This document shows, piece by piece, positions 44,024 to 51,952 of a stretch of DNA of 64,000 bases. The stretch spans positions 434,001 through 498,000 of the forward strand of contig NZ_FNEX01000001.1 of NCBI RefSeq assembly GCF_900100435.1, in the 5' to 3' direction. A program made the translations under genes and the position numbers. Source of the DNA: Pedobacter sp. ok626 (GTDB taxonomy: Bacteria; Bacteroidota; Bacteroidia; Sphingobacteriales; Sphingobacteriaceae). A model generated the notes under the pieces. That model searched no databases. It was not told the origin of the DNA and worked only from the letters and a program-made list of their open reading frames with translations. Position 1 is the stretch's first letter. Every line of letters begins with the position of its first letter.

Positions 44024-46318
44024 ATGGAGAAAATAAAAAAATGGATAGTGGTATTGGGAGCCTTATTGTGTTTTACAAATAATGGCAATGCACAGGAAAT
44101 ATATGCAGGAAGATATAAAGCCATTTTTACAAAGGCGCCTCAACTGGTGCCGACTAAAAAAACACCCGATGGACCATTAGCAGGAAATGGAGATATAGGT
44201 TTAACGCTTGGTGGTAGTCCAGATAAATTAGCATTTTATTTGGGGAAAAATGATTTCTGGCGGGCATATCCGGTCTACCCCGGTGGTGGAATTGCCTTGC
44301 CAGGATGGTTAGAAGTGAGTATTAGCGCCCTCAAGGGCGCTAATTACTATGCAGAGCAAGTTCAGGACAAAGCCTTTATAAAAGGAGAATTTACAAAGGA
44401 TCAACTTAAGGTATCATTGAAAGCCTGGGTAGCAGCGACTCACAATACCGTGGTAATCGAATTTGTGACCAATAAGGCTTGTAATTTGAAACTCGGCTTA
44501 AAATCAGCGAAAGAAAACACATCTGTTAATACTGCAGGACTAGATGGAGACGTAACCTGGGTAACCCGCTCTTTTGAAAATACGTCTTTGCTCGAATGGC
44601 CCACGCATGTTGCATTAGCCTTAAAGGTGCTGGGCGCAAACCTGGAAAAGGATGGAAGTTTGAATTTGAAACCAAATGAAAAAGTTACCCTTACCATTAC
44701 GATGTATACCAATCAAGATCGTAAAGACTGGAAAGCTGGAACTATAAAAGAAGCCAAAAGCCTTACAGAAGATAAGGTTCTAATAATGAAAAAGGAACAT
44801 GAGGCTTGGTGGAAAGATTTCTGGAGCCAATCTGAAGTAGAGATTGGAGATCCATTTATTGAAAAGTACTACTATGCTTCACAGTATTTATTTGGTGCCA
44901 CATCCAGAGGGAATAAGTTTGCTCCAGGTATTTGGGGACCGTTTGTAACACGTGACTCTTCTGCATGGGGTGGCGACTATCACCTCAATTATAATTATCA
45001 GGCTCCTTATTGGGCAGCTTACTCTTCCAACCACATTGACGAAACGGCTAATTTTGATCAGCCTTTGCTGGATTATATGGCAAAAGGAAAAGAACATGCA
45101 AAAGCTTTGTTGCATCAGAAAGGTATCTATTATCCTGTTGGCATAGGGCCAAAAGGATTGGTAACTACCCGTTGGCCTTTAACGCCAGATGAGATGGAGA
45201 GGAGCTATGCAACACGAGAAAATACCATAGATGGGGGCTATAAGTTTTTAGGACAGAAAATCAATGCTGTATTTAGTGTTGGTAATATGCTGATGCGTTT
45301 TTATAGTACTTACGATAAAGTATATGCCCAAAAAGTCTATCCCTATATGCTCGAATGTGCAAATTTCTGGGAGGATTATCTAAAGTTTGAGAATGGTAGA
45401 TATGTGATTTACATGGACCATTATGGAGAGGTGATGCCGAACTTAAAAAATAATGGCAAATGGCGCGATCAGCTAGGTGATTTTAATTCTACACTTTCAC
45501 TTGGATTGGTAAAAATGCTTTTTAAGGGAATGATAGATGTCAGTAGTTTTTTAAACATAGATGCTTCAAGAATTCCGAAATGGAAGCATATCGTCGCACA
45601 TATGAGCGATTTCACCGTCGCGGAAGTAGACGGTAAATTGAGCCTGAAGAGTGTAGAGAAAAGTCCTTCCGCATGGCACAGTCGTGTTGCTGGATTGGCC
45701 AGGGTTTCTATTCATGGCTTGATCCTTCCTGGAGGCGTATGTGGTCCAAAAACAGATTCCGCTTTTAATCAGATTTTATTGAGCGATGTAAGCCGTTGGA
45801 AAGAAAGAATGAAGGGGCCAGGTGAATGGGCAAATACACTTGGCAATGGAATTGAAACTTGTTTTCCAGCAGCAGTAAGAGTAGGGTATGATTCGGATGA
45901 GATTCTAAAACAATTAAAGGATCGAATTAATATACAATCATTACCCAACCTATGGATTACTGCTGAGGGTGGTGGAATAGAAACGCTAGCGGCTGTTCCC
46001 CTAACTGTAAATGAGATGATGATGCAGAGTTATGAGCATACCATCCGGATTTTTCCGAATTGGAACAGGTTCAAAGATGCGAGTTTTGAGCATTTAAGGG
46101 CTTATGGAGCATTTTTAGTCAGCAGCCGTTTAGAAAAAGGTAAAATCGAGTATGTGAAATTGTTTAGTGAGGCAGGACAGATGTGTACTATCGATAATCC
46201 ATGGCCAGGTAAAAAGGTGCAGTTGCTGAGAAATGGACAAAAGACTGTGGTACTTTCCGGAAAAACCTTTGTGTTTGATACTAAGCTCGGCGAATCTTTG
46301 CAAATGAGTATTAACTAG
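44024..46318 (+). CDS. Secreted GH95-like six-hairpin glycosidase (2 of 2)
   Basis: A 764-aa exported paralogue with a signal peptide ending G-N-A-Q (about residue 24). The N-terminal motif is P-L-A-G-N-G-D-I-G-L-T and F-Y-L-G-K-N-D-F-W. The alpha/alpha-barrel segment around W-G-G-D-Y-H-L-N-Y-N-Y-Q-A-P-Y-W and M-D-H-Y-G-E-V-M-P-N gives acidic and Asn candidates. The C-terminal part is close to GH95: V-N-E-M-M-M-Q-S-Y-E-H-T-I-R-I-F-P-N-W then L-R-A-Y-G-A-F-L-V-S. Adjacent to another divergent GH95-like enzyme, it probably attacks a different linkage of the same glycan. The precise specificity is unknown. Confidence 0.72.
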   Translation: MEKIKKWIVVLGALLCFTNNGNAQEIYAGRYKAIFTKAPQLVPTKKTPDGPLAGNGDIGLTLGGSPDKLAFYLGKNDFWRAYPVYPGGGIALPGWLEVSISALKGANYYAEQVQDKAFIKGEFTKDQLKVSLKAWVAATHNTVVIEFVTNKACNLKLGLKSAKENTSVNTAGLDGDVTWVTRSFENTSLLEWPTHVALALKVLGANLEKDGSLNLKPNEKVTLTITMYTNQDRKDWKAGTIKEAKSLTEDKVLIMKKEHEAWWKDFWSQSEVEIGDPFIEKYYYASQYLFGATSRGNKFAPGIWGPFVTRDSSAWGGDYHLNYNYQAPYWAAYSSNHIDETANFDQPLLDYMAKGKEHAKALLHQKGIYYPVGIGPKGLVTTRWPLTPDEMERSYATRENTIDGGYKFLGQKINAVFSVGNMLMRFYSTYDKVYAQKVYPYMLECANFWEDYLKFENGRYVIYMDHYGEVMPNLKNNGKWRDQLGDFNSTLSLGLVKMLFKGMIDVSSFLNIDASRIPKWKHIVAHMSDFTVAEVDGKLSLKSVEKSPSAWHSRVAGLARVSIHGLILPGGVCGPKTDSAFNQILLSDVSRWKERMKGPGEWANTLGNGIETCFPAAVRVGYDSDEILKQLKDRINIQSLPNLWITAEGGGIETLAAVPLTVNEMMMQSYEHTIRIFPNWNRFKDASFEHLRAYGAFLVSSRLEKGKIEYVKLFSEAGQMCTIDNPWPGKKVQLLRNGQKTVVLSGKTFVFDTKLGESLQMSIN

Positions 46319-46438
46319 AGATAAAAAATATGAGTAAATCGTTGCTGATATAATTGAATGTTTAGACAAAATTGTACGCTATTACTTGCTTAATATTCAG
46401 GTAATTTGGTGAGGTCTGAATCAATAAAATAATCAAAT

Positions 46439-47656
46439 ATGAAGAATCTATTTATTGCCTCGTTTATTATTCTTTGTTTTTTTTCTTGTAAAAAGAAAAA
46501 AGTGGCTGAAGAAAAACCTGCTGAAGTTGTAATTGTACCCCCAGTAGTTGAAGGGAAATTATTATGGGATGGGGATGCTGTGAAAGGAAACAGTGTTTGG
46601 AAAGTTGCACAAAATATAGAAGGTACCGGCACAATTAGTGCAGTTAATGATGTTACTTATGGATCTGTTTGGAGGTTCAATAAACCATTGGGGAGTCATC
46701 GAACAGAATCACATGCAGCAAGCGGCTTTCAAGCCAAAGAAGGGGATGATATTTATATTGGCTGGCGTTCAAAGATTAGTATGCCTGCTAACATTGGAAC
46801 GAATGCTGTTTTTCAATGGAAAGCTTATGGAGCTGATATGCAGCAAAATTTTCCAATTATATTTAGTACAACTACCAATGGGAATTTGCATTTAATGCAT
46901 TATGCACCAGGGAAAATAGGAACAGAAGTCTGGAAAACACCACTTAAGATTAATGTTTGGAACCGTTTTGTGCTTAGGCTAAAAGTATCGAGAGATGGAA
47001 GTGTTGGCTTTATGGAATTTTGGTATAACGACGAAAAACAAGCATTGACCGGTGGTACTCAGCGCTATTATGGCCGGACATTGGATGCTGAATATTGCGA
47101 CCCAAAATGGGGAGTGTATGGCGGTGATGCTCAGTTGATTATTAATTATGTAGGCAAGCCGCGTATAGCGACTACCTACGAAATGGCCAAACCTGCAAAG
47201 CTTACAGAACCTGCTCCAGACCCTATACCAGAGCCAGCCACAGATCCTGTTGATCCTGAAAGCCTGGTGGTGGATAAACCGGTCGCTGTCAGTAGTGAAA
47301 TCAGCGGAGCGAAAGGAATAAATGCTGTAGATGACGATCTGGATACTTATTGGCAGCCTTCATCGGGTGATCGAAAAGATTTGAATATTTGGTTATCTGC
47401 GGACCTTGGTACCGCTAAGGCTTTTAATGGAATGAGGGTGTTTTGGAACCGGGGGGACGTGATCGCTAAATATCAGCTATTGTATTCTGCCGATGGAAAT
47501 AACTGGCAAATAGCTTATGAAAAAAGCAGTGCAATTAGCACTATTGAAAAAAGCAATTTTACAAAGGTTACAGCAAGGTATGTTAAGTTAAATATTACCT
47601 TAACTGATGATAGCTCAAACCTTACAACTTCAGAATGGAGACTTTTTGAAGAATAA
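46439..47656 (+). CDS. Surface lipoprotein with lyase-type jelly roll and CBM32-like domain
   Basis: A 405-aa lipoprotein with lipobox L-C-F-F-S-C (Cys at about residue 17) followed by K-K-K-K. Domain 1 (about 40-250) looks like the polysaccharide-lyase/heparinase-I-type jelly roll: W-R-F-N-K-P-L-G-S-H-R-T-E-S-H, N-A-V-F-Q-W-K-A-Y-G, W-N-R-F-V-L-R-L-K and Y-G-R-T-L-D-A-E-Y-C-D-P-K-W-G-V-Y. A Pro/Asp/Glu-rich linker (about 255-275) leads to an F5/8-C (CBM32-like) domain (about 278-405) with A-V-D-D-D-L-D-T-Y-W-Q-P. It probably binds or cleaves polysaccharide at the cell surface. Uronate-bearing substrate is suggested only by the fold. Confidence 0.75.
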   Translation: MKNLFIASFIILCFFSCKKKKVAEEKPAEVVIVPPVVEGKLLWDGDAVKGNSVWKVAQNIEGTGTISAVNDVTYGSVWRFNKPLGSHRTESHAASGFQAKEGDDIYIGWRSKISMPANIGTNAVFQWKAYGADMQQNFPIIFSTTTNGNLHLMHYAPGKIGTEVWKTPLKINVWNRFVLRLKVSRDGSVGFMEFWYNDEKQALTGGTQRYYGRTLDAEYCDPKWGVYGGDAQLIINYVGKPRIATTYEMAKPAKLTEPAPDPIPEPATDPVDPESLVVDKPVAVSSEISGAKGINAVDDDLDTYWQPSSGDRKDLNIWLSADLGTAKAFNGMRVFWNRGDVIAKYQLLYSADGNNWQIAYEKSSAISTIEKSNFTKVTARYVKLNITLTDDSSNLTTSEWRLFEE

Positions 47657-47706
47657 ACAGATAGACACAAAATTTATTTAAATTATACTTAGAATTATTA
47701 GAGAAC

Positions 47707-49500
47707 ATGAATCTTATTCGTAAAAGTATCCTTGTATTTGCCTTAGCTGGTAGTACTGTAACCCCAATTCATGCACAAACGATGGATGAAATGTGGGACA
47801 GTAGTGTCTCCGGCAAAGAGAATCCCAATTTGAAGTGGTTTAAAGAAGCCAAGTTCGGTATGTTTATCCATTGGGGATTGTATGCTAAACTTGCTGGCGA
47901 GTGGAAGGACAAGCGTTATTATGGAAGTGGCGAGTGGATTATGAATCAGGCTAGGATACCTGTTGCAGAATATAAACAGGTTGCCCAAACATTTAACCCT
48001 GTTAAATTTAATGCGGATGAATGGGCTCAGTTGGCAAAGGATGCTGGCATTAAATACATGGTGATTACGGCAAAGCATCACGAAGGTTTTTCTATGTATG
48101 ATTCTAAGGTTAGTGATTTTGATATTGTAGATGCCACGCCCTATAAAAAAGATCCAATGAAAGCGCTGTCGGAAGCCACGCGAAAAAGAGGAATCCAATT
48201 TGGATTTTATTATTCCCAGTTTCAGGATTGGTACGAACCAAACGGGGGTAAAAATACATGGGATTTTGATGAGTCTAAGAAAGACTATCAAAAATACTAT
48301 AGAGAAAAAGCTATTCCGCAGTTAAAGGAGTTGCTAACCAATTACGGCCCATTGGGTATTGTATGGTTTGATACACCAGGTGGGATGACTAAAGAACAAA
48401 CTCAAAGCTTTGTAAATGAGTTACGTATTTTACAGCCAAAAAGTTTGTTTAGCAGTCGTGTAGGACAGGGCTTGGGTGATTATCGTGACTTTGGAGACTC
48501 TGAAGTGCCGGCAACGCCAATTAAAGGCGCCTGGGAGTCTATCTATACCCATAACGACTCATGGGGTTATATCAAGCACGATATGAACTTTAAAACACCT
48601 ACCGAAATTATCAGATTGCTGGCCAACGTAGCCTCAAAAGGTGGAAATCTGATGTTGAATGTGGGACCTGATGGTGAGGGTAGTATTCCTGAATATTCTG
48701 TTAAATTTTTACGGGAAACTGGTAAGTGGTTAGACAAAAATGGAGAGAGTATTTACAGCAGTACTTATGGATTGATTCCTGCACAACCATGGGGGGTAAG
48801 TACTTCAAAACCGGGTAAACAATATCTGCACGTGTTACAGAGACCTGAAAATGGTAAGTTAGTGGTTCCGGCTTTTAAGGGCAAAGTCTCTAAAGTATAT
48901 GCTTTAGCGGATTATAAAAATCTGGTATGGAAAAAAGTTGGTGATGATATTTGGATTGACTTACCTGCCTTTGATGCAGAAGCTGCAAACACTGTTTTTG
49001 TAATGGAATACGCTGGTAAAATTGCAGACTACGATTTGAACGTTCCAATTACCGTTTCTAATCAATTTAAAGATAATGTAGTTGAGGCTACATTTGCAAA
49101 ACTAAAAGGCAATGCTAAAGTAAAGAGCTTAACCTATAGTCACTATTATGGTGACTGGAAGCATACAATCTGTGTGACTGATATGAAGGATAAGGTTGAT
49201 GAGGCAGATTTTAGTATTCGTATAACTGAGCCTGGAGTCTATAAAATAACTTTGGAATACTCCTGCTCGCCGGAAAGTGCAAAACAGGAAGGAAGTATGA
49301 AAGTCAACAATCAAGAGTTTCTTTTCCGAACTTTACGCACCTCAGAGTTTGATAAAAAAGCACCATTGCCTTTTATTAAACATACCATTGCGACAACTAC
49401 GTTTAGTAAGCCCGGAATTTATACGATAACCTTGAATCCTTTGCAAAATGGAGTTGAACTGTTTAAATTAAAGTCAGTTAATTTGGCCCCAATAAAGTAA
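47707..49500 (+). CDS. GH29 alpha-L-fucosidase
   Basis: A 597-aa exported enzyme with a signal peptide ending P-I-H-A-Q (about residue 24). The GH29 catalytic barrel begins K-F-G-M-F-I-H-W-G-L-Y and includes Y-M-V-I-T-A-K-H-H-E-G-F-S-M-Y and F-G-F-Y-Y-S. The nucleophile is very likely Asp 222 in G-I-V-W-F-D-T-P. N-L-M-L-N-V-G-P-D-G-E-G is the late family motif. A C-terminal beta region of about 150 residues follows. It removes alpha-linked L-fucose from glycans. It is the last gene of locus 3, closed by a strong terminator, and with the GH95-like genes makes fucosylated substrate likely. Confidence 0.95.
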   Translation: MNLIRKSILVFALAGSTVTPIHAQTMDEMWDSSVSGKENPNLKWFKEAKFGMFIHWGLYAKLAGEWKDKRYYGSGEWIMNQARIPVAEYKQVAQTFNPVKFNADEWAQLAKDAGIKYMVITAKHHEGFSMYDSKVSDFDIVDATPYKKDPMKALSEATRKRGIQFGFYYSQFQDWYEPNGGKNTWDFDESKKDYQKYYREKAIPQLKELLTNYGPLGIVWFDTPGGMTKEQTQSFVNELRILQPKSLFSSRVGQGLGDYRDFGDSEVPATPIKGAWESIYTHNDSWGYIKHDMNFKTPTEIIRLLANVASKGGNLMLNVGPDGEGSIPEYSVKFLRETGKWLDKNGESIYSSTYGLIPAQPWGVSTSKPGKQYLHVLQRPENGKLVVPAFKGKVSKVYALADYKNLVWKKVGDDIWIDLPAFDAEAANTVFVMEYAGKIADYDLNVPITVSNQFKDNVVEATFAKLKGNAKVKSLTYSHYYGDWKHTICVTDMKDKVDEADFSIRITEPGVYKITLEYSCSPESAKQEGSMKVNNQEFLFRTLRTSEFDKKAPLPFIKHTIATTTFSKPGIYTITLNPLQNGVELFKLKSVNLAPIK

Positions 49501-49528
49501 ATACATATCAATAAGTGCCAAAATCCTA

Positions 49529-49570
49529 TAGCCTAATGGCAAATTGATTTATTAATTTGCCATTAGGCTA
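49529..49570 (+). terminator. Terminator closing locus 3
   Basis: TAGCCTAATGGCAAATT and AATTTGCCATTAGGCTA form a perfect 17-bp stem with an 8-nt loop, followed by TATTACCTTTATT. It isolates locus 3 from locus 4. Confidence 0.85.
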
Positions 49571-49628
49571 TATTACCTTTATTCATAACCAAGTATAACC
49601 ACGGTTTCAGTTAAATGGAAACGGTCGT

Positions 49629-50222
49629 ATGAATAAAGAACCACACAAGGATTTTACAGCCACACAGTGGTTGATAAAGTTGATTAATAATGATCATTTT
49701 GCTTTTCAGGTACTCTACGATCTGTACAGTGCACAGCTGTATGGTAATCTTTTGAGGATAGTTAAGGATACAGATATTGCTCAGGATTTATTACAGCTTG
49801 CTTTTGTGAAAATTTGGGAAAAGCGTCATTTAATAGATCCTGAAAAGGACTTTTTGGCTTACCTAATTCAGATTACCAGAAACTTGGCCTATGATCATTT
49901 TAGAAAAGTAGCGATTGATAGGAAGTTGGAAAACTATCTTTTGTCGGTTACGGACGAGACCTATAGCCATATTGAAGAAGAACTCGTTTATAAGGAAAGC
50001 AATCAGCTATTTTTGGATGCAGTGGCCAAACTTTCTCCACAACGAAAGCAGGTGTTTACATTATGTAAAATGGAAGGGAAAAGCTACCATGAAGTAAGTA
50101 ATATGCTTAACATTTCTACCTCAACCATTAGTGATCATTTATTGAAATCCAATAAGTTTATCCGGGCTCAGATGTCAATTCCTGAGGTTTTGGTTTCTAT
50201 TTTTCTTATGTTTTTGTGCTGA
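49629..50222 (+). CDS. ECF RNA polymerase sigma factor, locus 4
   Basis: A 197-aa ECF sigma factor more distant from the other three. Region 2 includes D-L-L-Q-L-A-F-V-K-I-W-E-K-R and Y-L-I-Q-I-T-R-N-L-A-Y-D. Region 4 includes G-K-S-Y-H-E-V-S-N-M-L-N-I-S-T-S-T-I-S-D-H. The C-terminus is hydrophobic (V-S-I-F-L-M-F-L), as in many Bacteroidota PUL sigma factors. It is followed after 389 nt by its FecR; that gap holds the 11-nt repeat array and a possible small ORF. Confidence 0.94.
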   Translation: MNKEPHKDFTATQWLIKLINNDHFAFQVLYDLYSAQLYGNLLRIVKDTDIAQDLLQLAFVKIWEKRHLIDPEKDFLAYLIQITRNLAYDHFRKVAIDRKLENYLLSVTDETYSHIEEELVYKESNQLFLDAVAKLSPQRKQVFTLCKMEGKSYHEVSNMLNISTSTISDHLLKSNKFIRAQMSIPEVLVSIFLMFLC

Positions 50223-50350
50223 GTTATTGCTGTTTTTTGGTTACAAAGGAGCTATTTGTTCAATATTTCTCTCTCGCATACTCCACGGCAAATAGTTGTC
50301 CCGTTGTGTTTCGCTCTGGTTCTATTATAAGGCAACTTAATTCACAGTCT

Positions 50351-50440
50351 ATTAACGGACATTAACCGGACACTACTCGGCTCCACCCGGGTAGTGTCCG
50401 AGTAATGTCCGAGTAACGTCCGGGTAATATCCGGGTATAT
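50351..50440. repeat. Inverted array of 11-nt repeats in the sigma-FecR gap, locus 4
   Basis: From 50387 the plus strand has 4.9 exact-period units: CCGGGTAGTGT, CCGAGTAATGT, CCGAGTAACGT, CCGGGTAATAT, CCGGGTATAT. From 50380 leftwards the minus strand has CCGAGTAGTGT, CCGGTTAATGT and CCGTTAAT. The two arrays face each other across CTCCAC, giving a stem of about 30 bp built from near-identical 11-nt modules plus two extra units on the right. There are no spacers between units. Nothing else was recognised in 50223-50350. Confidence 0.85.
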
Positions 50441-50496
50441 AGCAGTTTCAAACAGTTTGCATAGAGTTAACTATAAGGAAACTTTTGGACCGGAAA

Positions 50497-50607
50497 ATGA
50501 CAAATAAAAAAAATGTAATTCCGAGCAGGGACTTTGTTCAGGAGGACCGTATTATGTCTAAAGGCCATATTTTAAAGCCTAATGCGCCCATTGTGGAACT
50601 ATTATAA
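50497..50607 (+). CDS. Possible 36-aa small protein between sigma and FecR, locus 4
   Basis: An open frame from ATG 50497 to TAA 50605-50607, ending 4 nt before the preferred FecR ATG. It begins M-T-N-K-K-N-V-I-P-S and ends A-P-I-V-E-L-L. It is hydrophilic with no signal peptide or membrane segment. The tight spacing to FecR would suit translational coupling, but the length is within chance and no homologue is recognised. Confidence 0.3.
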   Translation: MTNKKNVIPSRDFVQEDRIMSKGHILKPNAPIVELL

Positions 50608-50611
50608 GCTA

Positions 50612-51832
50612 ATGAAAAAAGAAGAAGAGATCATAAGATTATTTAGGCGATATCTGGCAAATGAATGTTCTGAAGAGGAAACGAAATCATTTTTAGAATT
50701 GTTTCATTCAAAAGAAGATGAATCGTTTTTTAAAGAATTGATTGATGCTGAATTATCGAAGAAAGCTGATGCTGAATTTAAGAATATGCCTAATATTAAA
50801 GCTGAGTTAAGTCAGGTTCGTGAAAAGGTAATTCAGGAAACTACACCTTCTTTTCATAGAGAACCTATTCAGCTAAAATTATGGAGCAGAAGGATCGTTG
50901 TAGCTGCCATGCTAATATTGTGTACTAGTGCAGGACTTTACTTTTACGTAGGAAATCAAAAATTAAATAATAATCAACTTGCTGGGGACATTGCCCCAGG
51001 AAGTAACAAGGCATTACTAACTTTAGCAGACGGATCAAAAATTGTTTTAGATGAAGCGTTGAAGGGTAATTTAACTAGCCAGAATGGTGTTCGGATTATT
51101 AAAGCTGATGACGGACAACTGGTATATACAATAAATGAAAACGCTCAGTCCCAAAAACTAAATAACGTAGCTGGAAAAATATTAACAAATACTATTTCTA
51201 CGCCGAGGGGGGGACAGTATCAGGTGAATTTACCAGATGGTACTCGTGTGTGGCTCAATGCTGCATCACTAATTAAATTCCCTGTTAGCTTTTTTAATTT
51301 GAAAGAGCGAAGAGTTGAGCTGCAAGGTGAAGCTTATTTTGAAGTAGAAAAGGATGCGACTAAGCCATTTCTTGTCATCACTGATCGACAAGAGGTTCAG
51401 GTATTGGGAACCCATTTTAACATCAGTTCGTATAAGGATGAGTTAGATACGAAAACAACTTTGCTGGAAGGTTCTGTTAAAGTGAGGCTATTAAACACAA
51501 AACGAGTAAGTCAGAAAGTATTAAAGCCTGGTGATCAGTCGCAAATCAGGGCTACATCTGCTCAGATTAATGTTGTAACCGTTGATCCGCAATCCGAAAT
51601 AGCATGGAAAAATGGTAGGTTCTTTTTTGAAAATGAACCTATAGAAGATATTATGAAGCAAATTAAGCGCTGGTATGATGTAGATGTTGAGTATGAGGAT
51701 AACATGGCCGGTAAAACCATTTGGGGATCTGTTACCCGCTATGGAAATGTATCAAAGGTGTTGTCTGTATTAGAGTCAACAGGAGGAGTTCACTTTAAAA
51801 TTGAAGGAAGGAGGATCATTGTGCGAAAATAG
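50612..51832 (+). CDS. FecR family anti-sigma factor, locus 4
   Basis: A membrane anti-sigma factor of 406 aa from ATG 50612 (M-K-K-E-E-E-I-I-R-L-F). An in-frame ATG at 50582 adds ten unlikely residues. The cytoplasmic N-terminal part is longer and differs from loci 1-3 (A-N-E-C-S-E-E-E-T-K). A membrane helix lies at about residues 95-112. The FecR domain has T-P-R-G-G-Q-Y-Q-V-N-L-P-D-G-T-R-V, G-E-A-Y-F-E-V and V-L-G-T-H-F-N-I-S. The DUF4974-like end has I-K-R-W-Y-D-V-D-V. A run of seven G residues (51207-51213) encodes the conserved R-G-G, a possible slippage site. Confidence 0.93.
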   Translation: MKKEEEIIRLFRRYLANECSEEETKSFLELFHSKEDESFFKELIDAELSKKADAEFKNMPNIKAELSQVREKVIQETTPSFHREPIQLKLWSRRIVVAAMLILCTSAGLYFYVGNQKLNNNQLAGDIAPGSNKALLTLADGSKIVLDEALKGNLTSQNGVRIIKADDGQLVYTINENAQSQKLNNVAGKILTNTISTPRGGQYQVNLPDGTRVWLNAASLIKFPVSFFNLKERRVELQGEAYFEVEKDATKPFLVITDRQEVQVLGTHFNISSYKDELDTKTTLLEGSVKVRLLNTKRVSQKVLKPGDQSQIRATSAQINVVTVDPQSEIAWKNGRFFFENEPIEDIMKQIKRWYDVDVEYEDNMAGKTIWGSVTRYGNVSKVLSVLESTGGVHFKIEGRRIIVRK

Positions 51833-51854
51833 GTTTACTCACTAATGAGAAAAT

Positions 51855-51886
51855 ACCGTGACTCCGATTGCCCTCGTAGCCACGGT
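51855..51886 (+). promoter_or_regulatory. Stem-loop in the SusC leader, locus 4
   Basis: ACCGTGACT pairs with AGCCACGGT (8 of 9 positions) around a 14-nt centre. It ends 66 nt before the SusC ATG, almost the same distance as in loci 2 and 3. The loop is larger than in the other leaders, though it contains CTCGTAGCCA, loosely like CTTCGAACCA of locus 3. Confidence 0.5.
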
Positions 51887-51952
51887 TAGCATCAGGTTCA
51901 TCCCTTGAAAAATGTACTTAATCAATCAACAATAAACCCAATAACCAAATGT

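Noticed and set aside
50351..50440. The 11-nt repeats as a CRISPR array
   Set aside because: Units are directly abutting with no spacers, are far too short, face each other as inverted arms, and no cas gene is nearby.
51905..51952. TTG start for the locus 4 SusC
   Set aside because: The M-N-F-Y start at 51953 has the conserved AACCAAATGT context; the TTG extension is not conserved.
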